From: Roseiarcus sp963794155
Lineage (GTDB): Bacteria > Pseudomonadota > Alphaproteobacteria > Rhizobiales > Beijerinckiaceae
Assembly: GCA_963794155.1 (NCBI GenBank)
Contig: CAWCCX010000017.1
Span: 186,001-250,000, forward strand
Reading direction: 5' to 3'
Length of the DNA stretch: 64,000 nucleotides
Made by a program: the position numbers and the translations under genes. Shown one piece after another: positions 27,090 to 35,956 of this stretch (the stretch's first letter is position 1; the number at the start of each line of letters is the position of its first letter). The notes under the pieces were generated by a model, which saw only the letters and a list, made by a program, of their open reading frames with translations, was not told the origin of the DNA and did not search any database.

Positions 27090-27562
27090 TAGACGATATC
27101 GAGCTCGCCCGCGCGCTGCACGTCCTCTTCGTCGTCCACTGGATCGGAGGGGTCGCTTTTGTCACGCTCGTCGGGCTGCCGCTCGCAAGGGCCTCGCGCA
27201 ACGCGAACGAAGGCTGGGCTCTGTTCGAGGCGGTCGAGAACCGCTTCGCAGCCCAGGCGCGCTGGTCGATTCCGCTCGCCGGCGCGGCCGGATTCTGGAT
27301 GGTCAGGCGGCTCGGCCTCTGGGGCGTCCTCGCCGATGGATCGTCGTGGTGGCTCGATGCAATGGCGGCCTTGTGGGTGCTGTTCATGCTGATCGTCTTC
27401 ATTGTCGAGCCGCTCGCGCACGCGCGCATCGCGGAAATGGCGGAGCGCGACCCCTCGACCCTCTTGCGAAGGCTCTGGCGCGCGCATCTCGTGCTGCTCG
27501 CGGCGGCGAGCGTCACGATCGTCGGCGCTGTCGCCGGCGCTCACGGCGGGCTCCTCGGATGA
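27086..27562 (+). CDS. Small four-helix membrane protein (CopD/DUF2269-like)
   Basis: A 158-residue hydrophobic protein starting MIDDIELARALHVLFVVHWI. Four membrane spans are likely: around ALHVLFVVHWIGGVAFVTLV, SIPLAGAAGFWMV, AMAALWVLFMLIVFIVEPLA and LVLLAAASVTIVGAVAG. The layout resembles CopD/DUF2269-type membrane proteins but I cannot name a family firmly. Its ATG overlaps the stop of the truncated cobB copy (ATGA), so it may be translated by coupling to that remnant. It is bracketed by copies 3 and 4 of the cobB 5' end. Confidence 0.7.
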   Translation: MIDDIELARALHVLFVVHWIGGVAFVTLVGLPLARASRNANEGWALFEAVENRFAAQARWSIPLAGAAGFWMVRRLGLWGVLADGSSWWLDAMAALWVLFMLIVFIVEPLAHARIAEMAERDPSTLLRRLWRAHLVLLAAASVTIVGAVAGAHGGLLG

Positions 27563-27690
27563 CGCGCTCTCGCTGAGCTCGACTTCGGGTCGCCGTCGCG
27601 ATCCTCCCGTCATCGCTCGGCCGCCCGCATCCGCCTGCCGGTCCGGCAGGGTAGCAGGCGCCGGGTTCCGACCGCTAGGATAGCGCTTAA

Positions 27691-29004
27691 ATGACCCGCG
27701 CCCTTATGATCGCCGCGCCGCGTTCCGGCAGCGGCAAGACGACGGTAATGCTCGGCCTCCTGCGGGCATTCAAGCGCCGCGGCGTCGATGTCGTCGGCCT
27801 CAAGTCCGGCCCGGACTACATCGATCCGGCCTTCCACGCCGCGGCGTCAGGGCGCGAGGGCGTCAATCTCGATAGCTGGGCCATGGCGCCGAAGCTTCTC
27901 TCCGCGCTCGCCGCCCAGGCGGCGGGCAAAAGCGCGCTCGCGCTGTGCGAAGCCTCGATGGGGCTCTTCGATGGCGTCCCCGCGGAGAACGGGCGCAGCG
28001 GCGCCTCGGCCGACGTCGCCGCGGCGCTCGGCATGCCGGTGCTGCTCATCCTCGACGTCACGGGGCAGGCGCAGTCGGCGGCGGCGATCGTCAAGGGCTG
28101 CGCAGCTTATGACAAACGCCTGAGCGTCGCCGGCGTCATCGTCAATCGCGTCGGCAGCGAGCGTCACCGCCGGCTCGTCGCCGATGCGATCGAAGCCATC
28201 GGGATTCCGGTCGTAGGCAGCCTGCCGCGCAACGACAAGGTCGCGCTGCCCGAGCGCCATCTCGGCCTCGTGCAGGCCGGCGAAACCGAGGCGCTCGAGG
28301 CGCGGCTCGAGGCGATCGCCGACTTTGTCGAGACGCATGTCGATTGCGCCCGCGTCCTCAAGCTCGCCGGCGCGCTTGATCTCGCTTCGGTGGCTCAAGG
28401 GCCCGCCGCGCTGCGCCCGCCGGGTCAGCGGATCGCGCTCGCCCGTGACCCCGCGTTCTCGTTCATCTACCCGCATCTCCTGCATGGCTGGCGGACGGCG
28501 GGGGCCGAGATCGTTCCCTTCTCGCCTCTGGCCGACGAGCCGCCGCCCCAGAAGTGCGATCTCTGCTGGCTGCCCGGCGGTTATCCGGAGCTGCATGCCG
28601 GCCCGCTTGCCGCGGCTTCGCGCTTTCGCGATGGTCTTAGGCGTTTCGCCGAGACCCGCCCGGTGCACGGTGAATGCGGTGGCTATATGGCGCTCGGCGA
28701 AAGCCTCATCGACGCCTCGGGCTTGGCCCATCCGATGGCCGGCCTGCTCGGGGTCGAGACGAGCTTCGCCAAGCGCCGCATGACGCTCGGCTATCGCGAG
28801 GCCCGCCTCGCCGCGAATTGCGCGCTTGGCCCGGCGGGCGCCCTCCTGCGCGGGCACGAGTTCCACTATGCGACGGTCGTCGCAACGGGAAGCGACGATC
28901 CGTTCGCGTTCGTTCGCGACGTCTACGGGACGCCGGATGCGCCGTCCGGCTCACGGCGAGGCAACGTGACCGGCTCGTTCTTTCACCTGATCGCCGAGGC
29001 GTGA
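27691..29004 (+). CDS. cobB: Hydrogenobyrinic (cobyrinic) acid a,c-diamide synthase CobB
   Basis: CobB amidates the a and c carboxylates using glutamine and ATP. Its 437 residues show the P-loop MIAAPRSGSGKTTVMLGLLR, GLKSGPDYIDPAFHAAASGR, CEASMGLFDGVPAENGRSG and a glutaminase domain with PVHGECGGYMALGESLID (nucleophile Cys). The start is the ATG at 27691 in a leader (27648-27690) that is repeated upstream at fragment 2. It belongs with the cobM-terminated operon but is cut off from it by 6.4 kb of accessory DNA, so riboswitch control may be lost or weakened. Its 3' end is duplicated at 34162-34266. Confidence 0.95.
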   Translation: MTRALMIAAPRSGSGKTTVMLGLLRAFKRRGVDVVGLKSGPDYIDPAFHAAASGREGVNLDSWAMAPKLLSALAAQAAGKSALALCEASMGLFDGVPAENGRSGASADVAAALGMPVLLILDVTGQAQSAAAIVKGCAAYDKRLSVAGVIVNRVGSERHRRLVADAIEAIGIPVVGSLPRNDKVALPERHLGLVQAGETEALEARLEAIADFVETHVDCARVLKLAGALDLASVAQGPAALRPPGQRIALARDPAFSFIYPHLLHGWRTAGAEIVPFSPLADEPPPQKCDLCWLPGGYPELHAGPLAAASRFRDGLRRFAETRPVHGECGGYMALGESLIDASGLAHPMAGLLGVETSFAKRRMTLGYREARLAANCALGPAGALLRGHEFHYATVVATGSDDPFAFVRDVYGTPDAPSGSRRGNVTGSFFHLIAEA

Positions 29005-29016
29005 ATCGTTCCTCGC

Positions 29017-30399
29017 TCAGGCCGCCGGACGAATGTTCTGATTCACCCGGAACAGGTTCATCGGGTCATACTTCTTCTTGAGCGTTGCGAGGCGATCGTA
29101 GTTCTCGCCGTAGGCGGCCTTGACGCGCGACTCGCCCTCGTCGTCCATCATGAAGTTCGCATAGGCGCCGGGAAGATTGAAAGGATGGACCGCTTCCCAG
29201 TAGTCCCGCGCCCATTTCTTCAGCGCGGGCGCCTTCGCCGGATCGGGATCGACCCCGAAGATCACCATCGACCAGGCGGCGTCGCGGTAACCCCATGCGG
29301 TTGCGTCGCGCTTCTGCCGTTGGACAGCGCCGTCAATCGGATAGATGTGCATTCCGGAGAGCACGGTCGGAAGCTTTGCGGCGTGCGCGATATACGCGTC
29401 CACCGCCGCGTCCGGCAAGCTCTTGATGAAATCCCCCTTCCAGTACCACTGAAGTCCCTTTGGCAAGAGCGGGTCGAACAGCGCCTGGATCGCCGTGTAC
29501 GGCATCGGCTGAGCCCAGTCGATGATCGGTTTCGGCAAGGCGGCGCGAACCGCGTTGACTGCCTTTTCTCCCTCGGCAAGGGGACCGTTGTGCGAGACGA
29601 CGAGCGCGCACATCTTCTTCGCCCAATGCTCCTTCGGAAAAGGATCGCCGGGCGGGACCACCTGCAGACCGACGAACATATAGAATTCGTCCGCGGCTTT
29701 CGGTTGCTGGTCCCGAAACCACTTCATCACCGCGGCGCCGTCGGCGAGATCGAAGATGATCGGGCCGCCGTAGATCATGCCCGCCGGATGGGTCTTGAAC
29801 AGGAAGCTGGTCACGACGCCGAAGTTTCCGCCGCCGCCGCGCAGCGCCCAGAACAGGTCCGCGTTCTCCGCCTCGGAAGCCGTCACGAACCTGCCATCGG
29901 CGAGCACGACATCCGCTTCGATCAGGCTGTCGATGGCGAGGCCGTATTGGCGGCTGAGATACCCGTGACCGCCGCTCAAAGTGAGGCCGGCGACGCCGGT
30001 TGACGAGATCACGCCGAACGGCACGGCCTGACCGAAGGCATGGGTGGCGTGATCCACATCGCCGGTCACGCAGCCGGCGCCGACCCGAACCGTCCGTTTC
30101 GCCGGGTCGACCCTCACGCCCTTCATCATTGACAGATCGATGACCAGGCCGTCGTCGACGCTGCCAAGGCCTGGGCCATTATGACCTCCGCCGCGAATGG
30201 CGATCGGGAGCTTGCTGTCCCGGCCGAAATTCACCGCCGCGATTACGTCGGCAACGTCGGCGCAGCGGGCGATGACCAAGGGCCGCTTATCGATTGAGGC
30301 GTTATAGAGTTTTCGCGCTTCGTCATAATCCGGGTGGTCGCGCCCGATGGTGGGGCCACGGAGACTTTGGGCGAATTTCGCAATGGCTTCGTTGTTCAT
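29017..30399 (-). CDS. FAD-linked oxidase, BBE (berberine bridge enzyme)-like
   Basis: A 460-residue flavoprotein of the FAD_binding_4/BBE family. The ATG at 30399 has AAGGAG 8 nt before it; the longer frame to 30513 is rejected for that reason. FAD-domain motifs are AIRGGGHNGPGLGSVDDGLV (with the histidine that binds FAD covalently in many relatives), VGVGAGCVTG-like VRVGAGCVTGDVDHATHA, GLTLSGGHGYLSRQYGLAID and LFWALRGGGGNFGVVTSF. The C-terminal BBE tail is present: YGENYDRLATLKKKYDPMNL then FRVNQN. There is no signal peptide. The substrate is unknown. It lies downstream of the LuxR-type regulator on the same strand, which may control it. Confidence 0.9.
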   Translation of the reverse strand: MNNEAIAKFAQSLRGPTIGRDHPDYDEARKLYNASIDKRPLVIARCADVADVIAAVNFGRDSKLPIAIRGGGHNGPGLGSVDDGLVIDLSMMKGVRVDPAKRTVRVGAGCVTGDVDHATHAFGQAVPFGVISSTGVAGLTLSGGHGYLSRQYGLAIDSLIEADVVLADGRFVTASEAENADLFWALRGGGGNFGVVTSFLFKTHPAGMIYGGPIIFDLADGAAVMKWFRDQQPKAADEFYMFVGLQVVPPGDPFPKEHWAKKMCALVVSHNGPLAEGEKAVNAVRAALPKPIIDWAQPMPYTAIQALFDPLLPKGLQWYWKGDFIKSLPDAAVDAYIAHAAKLPTVLSGMHIYPIDGAVQRQKRDATAWGYRDAAWSMVIFGVDPDPAKAPALKKWARDYWEAVHPFNLPGAYANFMMDDEGESRVKAAYGENYDRLATLKKKYDPMNLFRVNQNIRPAA

Positions 30400-30657
30400 C
30401 AAAATCTCCTTTGTACGCCTGCGCCGCGGCCCGCCCAATGACACCCCCGGCGGGATCGCGCCGGTCAGAGCAATACGCCGCTCGGCCGTCCGGCGCTCGC
30501 TGCGTCGGGCCAAGAATTGCGGGAACGGCCGAGGTCAGTAAATCGTTGAATTGAATGAGTCCGATTGCGGCCGCGGCTGGCGAAGTCTTTGCCGAGGGTC
30601 ATCAAAAATGATGAGAACCGACGCCTGTCCAGATCGGGAATGCGCGCGGCGCCACCC

Positions 30658-33588
30658 TTAGTGATTCACGCCAGTCGTCACCCCGCGCCGCATCGCGTGC
30701 GCCGCCGCCTCCGTGCGGTTGGAGCAGCCGGTTTTGGCGAGGATGCTGCGCACGTGGGTCGCGACGGTATTGAGGCTGATCGCCAGCGCCGTGGCTATGT
30801 CGGCGTTGGTGCGGCCAATGGCAATCAGACGCAGCACCTCGACTTCCCGCGGCGTCAGGTCGCCCTCGCCTCCGCTTGGCGCCGGAGTCGGCTCCAGCTC
30901 CTGCAATCGGGCGCCGGCGCGTTCCTCAAGCGCGTGTGCGCCCATTTTCCGGGCGCTCGAAAGGCTCGATCGCAAGAGGGCCTTGGCCCGCTCGCGGTCG
31001 CGGGGCGCGCTGCGGGCCAACAGCATCGCCGCATAATCATGGCGGGCGTGGGCGAGCGGAAGGAGCGCGCCAATTCGCGTGTTCATCGCCAGAGCCTCCT
31101 CGAAATGGCGCTCTGACGCCGGCCAGTTGGACATGGTCGCGGCGAGCATCCCGAGGTGGCGTCCGCTGGCGCCGCTGCATACGAAGCCGCCGCCGAGCAC
31201 AAGCGCGCGGTCAGCGTAGGGCAGGAGCAGCCGATACAGGATAGCCGCCCGGCGGGCGTCATTGAGGGCCGCGCATACCTCGGCGAGGTAGGCGAGGCAC
31301 GTCGCCCATCTTCCGTCGCGGGGCAAATCGTTGAAATCCCGCGCCGCCAGGCGCTCGAATTCGCCTCGCGCCTCGTCAAGCCGATCGAGTTCGACGTAAA
31401 GGACCGCCAGCCCCGGTCCCCAAACCGACGCCGCGGTCGTGGTGCGCATATAGTGAGTCAAAAGCGGCCCTAAGTCTTTGAGCCGGCCCTGCTCACGGCG
31501 CAGGGTGAAGACCTGCACGCTGAGAAACGCCATTTGGCTTTCGCGTTCCTGTGTGTCCACGCCTGACATCCGCGAATTTGCTTCAGCCGAAAGCCGCGCT
31601 GCTGCGTCGAGTTCCCCGCGCATGAGCGCCAACGCCGCGCGCAAACCGATCACGCCGAGGGCGGTATCTCGCCGGCCCACTGGCGCATCAGCTCGCCCGA
31701 GATGAACAATTTCATCCTCGACGGCCGCAAAGTCTCCGAGTTCGAGACGACACGCCACTCTTCGAACGCGCGCCATGTAGGCGACCTCGGCGTTGCCGGA
31801 GCGCATAGCCGCATCCAACGCCTCGCTCGCAAGCGCGAGCAAATTCCGCGTGCCGTCGGGTCCCCAAGGGAAATCGAAGAGATATTCAAGGGTGCTCGCC
31901 AGGAGCGCCGGGTCCCCTAGGCGTCTGGCGACGCCAATGGCGTGATCCAACCGCTCTCTCGCCTCCTTCTCCGACCCGGCGTAGAGCAATGACCTCGCGA
32001 GGGCGCCGGTCAACTCGACCCGCGATTTGATTTCGGATTCAGGGACAATCCGGAGCGCGTCCGCCAGCAGGCGCTCCGGCGGAGCATCTGCCGCCCGCCC
32101 GACACGCCACGAGACCCATTCGTACGCCAATGCGGACTTGGCGAGCAGCTCGTACAGGTCGAAATGCAGCGCCGCTTCCGCCGCCTCGCGGAGAGTCGTT
32201 TGAGCGCGGGAGAAATCACCGGACATACGTTGCGCTTCGCCAAGCTGAAACAGCAACCTGCAACGCATGGCCTCGTCCGCGGCGGGGCGCAGAGCCAAGG
32301 CGTCGAGCGCCATCTGGAAGAACTGCGCGGCGTCCTCGACGGCAAGCAACGCCTCGGCGCTCTGCCCGGCGCGGATCGCATAGTCTATTCCTCGATCGAG
32401 GTCGCCGCTGGCGCTGAAGTGGTGCGCCAATTCCGGCAGGAGGGCGCGTCGATCGCCGCCGCTGAGCGCCTCGAGAGCGGTCCCCACTGTCCGATGCATC
32501 CGGCGCCGCACGCTGGCGCCCAGTTCATCGTACAGCGTCACTCGAACGAGGTTATGGATGAACTGATAGCGCCCGTTGCCCGAGTCGTTGATGATGTGAG
32601 CGGCTAGCGCTTCGTCCAACGCCTCGACCACTTCATCGGCTCCAAGCGGAGCCGCCGCGCGCATTAGCAGCTCGAGCGAGAAATTGCGGCCGATTACCGA
32701 GGCGAGCGCGAGAACCTCGTTGCAGGCCGGGGACAGAAGGTTGAGGCGGCGGCCGATCACCTCCTTTAGCCCTTCAGGAACCCGGATGACCCGCGGCAGC
32801 GCCGCGTCCGGCGCTTCGATCTCGGCGTTCAGGATGCCCTGCTGCTCAAGAAATCGCACGATTTCCCGCAGAAACAAGGGGTTGCCTTCCGTCTGCTGAT
32901 GCAGCGACCGGGTGAACCACGCCGGCGGCTTGGTTCCAGTGGCAGCGGTGATAAAGGCGTGCGCCTCGTCCACGCTCAGGCCGGGCAAATCGACCCGGGC
33001 AATGTGGGGCGCCCGGGCCAGACCGCCGAGCGTGTTCGACAGCGGGTGCTGGCGCGAGAGCTCAGTGGCCCGATACGTCCCGACCAGCAGCAAAGGAATA
33101 TCGGCGATTTCGGGGGCCAGGAACTCGAGCAGGCGCAGGGAGGGCGCATCGGCCCAATGCAGGTCATCGAGCACCACGACGAGAGCCTGATGCTCGCACG
33201 CCCCGGCGAGCAGCCGACGAATCGCTTCGAACATCCGGAAGCGCGCTTCGGCGGTATCCTTCAGCCGGGCGCCCGAGCCCGATCCCCGCAGACGGTCGCG
33301 CATCTCGGGCGCCAGGTCGGCGATATCGCCGGCGCCCGGGCCGAGATCGCCGAGCGGCGCCTCGGGAGCGCGCGACTGCAACAACGAACGGATGATCTGC
33401 ACCCACGGCCAATAGGGCGGAGCGCCTGCCTCTTCGTGGCAGCGGCCCCAGAGCACGGTCGCCCCCTTCTGGGCGGCGTATTCGGAAAATTCCTGGGCCG
33501 TCCGCGTCTTGCCGATTCCGGGCTCACCGGCAATCATGACGCCGCGCCCGCGGCGAGAGAGCGCCTGCTCCAGCGCGGCGCGCAGCAC
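30658..33588 (-). CDS. LuxR-type transcriptional regulator with AAA ATPase and TPR-like domains
   Basis: A large (976-residue) MalT/LAL-like regulator. The ATPase has Walker A VMIAGEPGIGKTRTAQEFSE and Walker B ALVVVLDDLHWADAPSLRLL; a long helical repeat region follows. The C-terminus is a LuxR/GerE helix-turn-helix: LTPREVEVLRLIAIGRTNAD then SLNTVATHVRSILAKTGCSN. The GTG at 33588 is the first usable start, but codons just upstream read ETFVGRLTELG, the usual opening of this domain. The frame then stops at about 33685 without an initiator, so the true start is uncertain. It probably regulates the adjacent FAD oxidase; the ligand is unknown. Confidence 0.85.
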   Translation of the reverse strand: MLRAALEQALSRRGRGVMIAGEPGIGKTRTAQEFSEYAAQKGATVLWGRCHEEAGAPPYWPWVQIIRSLLQSRAPEAPLGDLGPGAGDIADLAPEMRDRLRGSGSGARLKDTAEARFRMFEAIRRLLAGACEHQALVVVLDDLHWADAPSLRLLEFLAPEIADIPLLLVGTYRATELSRQHPLSNTLGGLARAPHIARVDLPGLSVDEAHAFITAATGTKPPAWFTRSLHQQTEGNPLFLREIVRFLEQQGILNAEIEAPDAALPRVIRVPEGLKEVIGRRLNLLSPACNEVLALASVIGRNFSLELLMRAAAPLGADEVVEALDEALAAHIINDSGNGRYQFIHNLVRVTLYDELGASVRRRMHRTVGTALEALSGGDRRALLPELAHHFSASGDLDRGIDYAIRAGQSAEALLAVEDAAQFFQMALDALALRPAADEAMRCRLLFQLGEAQRMSGDFSRAQTTLREAAEAALHFDLYELLAKSALAYEWVSWRVGRAADAPPERLLADALRIVPESEIKSRVELTGALARSLLYAGSEKEARERLDHAIGVARRLGDPALLASTLEYLFDFPWGPDGTRNLLALASEALDAAMRSGNAEVAYMARVRRVACRLELGDFAAVEDEIVHLGRADAPVGRRDTALGVIGLRAALALMRGELDAAARLSAEANSRMSGVDTQERESQMAFLSVQVFTLRREQGRLKDLGPLLTHYMRTTTAASVWGPGLAVLYVELDRLDEARGEFERLAARDFNDLPRDGRWATCLAYLAEVCAALNDARRAAILYRLLLPYADRALVLGGGFVCSGASGRHLGMLAATMSNWPASERHFEEALAMNTRIGALLPLAHARHDYAAMLLARSAPRDRERAKALLRSSLSSARKMGAHALEERAGARLQELEPTPAPSGGEGDLTPREVEVLRLIAIGRTNADIATALAISLNTVATHVRSILAKTGCSNRTEAAAHAMRRGVTTGVNH

Positions 33589-33829
33589 CCCGAGCTCAGT
33601 CAGTCGCCCTACGAAGGTTTCTTCTCGACCTCCGGCGAAGGTTTTGACAGGCGCCTTTATGACGGCCTCCCGACGACGAAGTCAGGACTGAAGCTGCCTC
33701 GATTGGGGCAATCGCGCAAGGTCGAGGGCGCCAGTAGTAATGCCCAGGCGGCCGGAGGGCGAGCCGGATTGACGAAATTGACGATTCCGCTCAACACTCC
33801 GGGCGCGAGCCGGAACCGAGGAGGCTGCT

Positions 33830-34138
33830 TTGCCCCTGTTTTTGATCGAGCGAACCTTCGCCGACCTCGTGCCCACCGACGACGAATCGATGGCCGCGAT
33901 CAAGCTGGTCAACGACGAGATCGGGGTGCAGTGGCTATTTTCGTTCCTCAGCGCCGATAGGCGAAAGACATTTTGCCTTTATGAGGCGGTGAGTCCCGAG
34001 GCAATTCGCGCCGCGGCCCAGCGCCTAGGCATTCCCGTCGATTCGATTGTCGAGGTCGGCGAAATCGGCCCCGAATCCGCGGTGATCGCGGCGCTGCGGC
34101 CACATTCGAACGAGAGCGCCGTCCATCCGGCGTTTTGA
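33830..34138 (+). CDS. DUF4242 family protein (nickel-binding SCO4226-like)
   Basis: A 102-residue protein starting MPLFLIERTFADLVPTDDES from a TTG at 33830, preceded by GAGGAGG. The ferredoxin-like pattern and WLFSFLSADRRKTFCLYEAV, then AIRAAAQRLGIPVDSIVEV, fit DUF4242, a family with one nickel-binding member described in Streptomyces. The second segment carries the conserved Cys in a FCLYEA motif. It is divergent from the LuxR-type regulator and is the last gene before the duplicated cobB 3' end. Confidence 0.82.
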   Translation: MPLFLIERTFADLVPTDDESMAAIKLVNDEIGVQWLFSFLSADRRKTFCLYEAVSPEAIRAAAQRLGIPVDSIVEVGEIGPESAVIAALRPHSNESAVHPAF

Positions 34139-34161
34139 CAGATTAAGCTCGGATTGTGACA

Positions 34162-34266
34162 TCGACGAGCCGTTCGCTTTCGTTCGCGACGTCTACGGGA
34201 CGCCGGAAGCGCGGTCCGGCTCACGGCGAGGCAACGTGACCGGCTCGTTCTTCCACCTGATCGCAG
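34162..34266 (+). repeat. Duplicate of the cobB 3' end
   Basis: About 105 bp closely matches the last codons of cobB (28898-29002). It encodes EPFAFVRDVYGTPEARSGSR then RGNVTGSFFHLIA, against the cobB version DPFAFVRDVYGTPDAPSGSR. It lacks the native stop and is not attached to any start. Together with the intact cobB 3' end it flanks 29005-34161 as direct repeats, like the ends of an island integrated at a gene 3' end. No integrase gene is present. Confidence 0.88.
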
Positions 34267-34693
34267 GGGGTGACGGGGCGGCGAGGCGAAGCCCAAGGGC
34301 CAAAACTCAATCCCCTCACGATGGCGGCTGTCGCGGCGGGGCCGCTTTCGGCGGAAAGCGGCTGCAGGTCGGCGCCGCAGTTGACGACCGCAAATAGCAG
34401 CCATTCGCCGACCGGCCGGTGGACGGGTCAAATCGACCGACTTCTATCGCCGCGCGGACAGCAGCAGGCGTGCCAAGGTGTAACCCCTGCAACGAAAGCC
34501 CCACAGACACAGTTGGAGCGAACTGGGCGGATGGATCGACGCCGCCGGCTGGTGACCGCCTGAAGCAGGGTCTTTTGACAGCGCGATGATGTGCCCGTCC
34601 GCTGGCGATCGTCAGACATGCCGCCTCCCGGCATAGTCTTCGTGAATTTGTCGCCCGCTTTCACCTCAGGCGCGCGGCGCCGCGCCCGCAGGT
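34267..34693. other. 427-bp intergenic region
   Basis: No convincing gene. The open frames here lack recognisable protein features and ribosome sites, and I see no repeat or terminator that I can support. It separates the cobB 3' duplicate from the outer-membrane protein gene. Confidence 0.5.
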
Positions 34694-35602
34694 TCAAAAC
34701 TCCACTTCGAGCCTTAGCCTCGCGAGTCGCCGGGGGAAGTCGGCGAGATCGAGCGGGCCGGTCGCGGCCTGGGCGATAAACGCCGCCGAGAAATCGATCT
34801 TCTCGCTGATCTGATAGTGGAAGGTCGGGCCAAAATAGAGCGCCTGACCGCGATAGCCCTGAGGCGCGACCCCGTCATATGCGCGGTCGTAATCGGCCTC
34901 GGCGCCGAACATCAACTGGGGCGTCACGCGGTATGAGAGGGCTGCCGACGCGCCGAAGGTGGAGGTTTTCTCCCACACCTGCCCCGGCAGACGGGAGCCG
35001 TCGGGCGTGTAAATCAGATTGACGGCGCCGTAGGCGCGCCGGTCGGCGCTCTCCCAGTCGCCGATCGCGCGGAAGGCGCCGTTGAAATCGACGATGCGCT
35101 GCCCGGCGTCGCCGATTGCGTCCCACTCGGGCTCGACGGTCAAAGTCACCTGGATCGGCGATGCCGCGCTGCGATGCTTGACCACGTAGCGCGCCTCGAC
35201 CGAAAAACCCATGAAATCGACCCCGGTAAAATCGGGCAGATCCGGAACGCCTTTCACGTCCTGGCCGAGAACATGGGCGCCGAATTCGAGACCAAGGGAA
35301 TCGGTCAGCGTAGGCTCGAAGACGAACTCCTGCTCGACCGACTGAAAGCGGTCCTCGGCCTTGCCGAAGGCGCCGGTGGTCTCGAACTCCAGCGACTTGT
35401 CGCCGGCCTCTCCGACGTCGGCGCCCTCAAGGAAGCCGAACAGATTCTTGGTGTCGAGCGCGTAGAAGGGATTACCAGGCAGTCCCGCCTTGAGCGACTC
35501 ATCGTCATCCGCAGCGGCCAATGAGGGGGCGCAAGCGACCGCCAGCGCGACGCCAAGACAGTGAAGCCCGCGACGCAGATTTCGGCCGCGAGACCCCGCC
35601 AT
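34694..35602 (-). CDS. Predicted outer-membrane beta-barrel protein, function unknown
   Basis: A 302-residue protein with a cleavable signal (RRGLHCLGVALAVACAPSLA then AADDDESL). The remainder has alternating strand patterns such as FMGFSVEARYVVKH, QVTLTVEPEWDAIG and FGPTFHYQISEKIDFSAAFI, and ends in a C-terminal phenylalanine (RLARLRLEVEF), as many outer-membrane barrels do. The family looks like generic alphaproteobacterial barrel proteins of unknown role. It is monocistronic in this window. Confidence 0.72.
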   Translation of the reverse strand: MAGSRGRNLRRGLHCLGVALAVACAPSLAAADDDESLKAGLPGNPFYALDTKNLFGFLEGADVGEAGDKSLEFETTGAFGKAEDRFQSVEQEFVFEPTLTDSLGLEFGAHVLGQDVKGVPDLPDFTGVDFMGFSVEARYVVKHRSAASPIQVTLTVEPEWDAIGDAGQRIVDFNGAFRAIGDWESADRRAYGAVNLIYTPDGSRLPGQVWEKTSTFGASAALSYRVTPQLMFGAEADYDRAYDGVAPQGYRGQALYFGPTFHYQISEKIDFSAAFIAQAATGPLDLADFPRRLARLRLEVEF

Positions 35603-35956
35603 CCTTCCCCCATCAAGTCGAGCGCTCCCATGGACAGAAGAGACGGGAATTTTTGGAAGTCAACCCGGGAGAATTTAGAAGGTCGCCGGGAACAGAACGC
35701 CAAAACCAGCGTGGCCTCTGTTCGAGCGGACGGCCGGACGCGACGAGCCGCCCGTCGCTCAGTGCTGACGCTCTACCCGCCGCGCGCTGGCGATTAACCT
35801 GAATGCCCCATCACCCCGATATACCCACAATGGAGTGACCGCTTTCGCACAGACCCCGATCGGTCCCGAGGCGACCCCTCGGAGCGACCCTAAAAGCATC
35901 AGATGATGCGGTTTTGCAGGATCTTTGTGCTAATCTCCACGACGGCAGAGGACAGC
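35603..35956. other. 354-bp divergent intergenic region
   Basis: This holds the upstream regions of the barrel-protein gene (minus strand) and the cyclase/TPR gene (plus strand). I see no gene, and no promoter or operator strong enough to name. Confidence 0.5.

Noticed and set aside
34162..34266. A short gene ending in the GSFFHLIA peptide
   Set aside because: It has no start or ribosome site and is a partial copy of the cobB 3' end.
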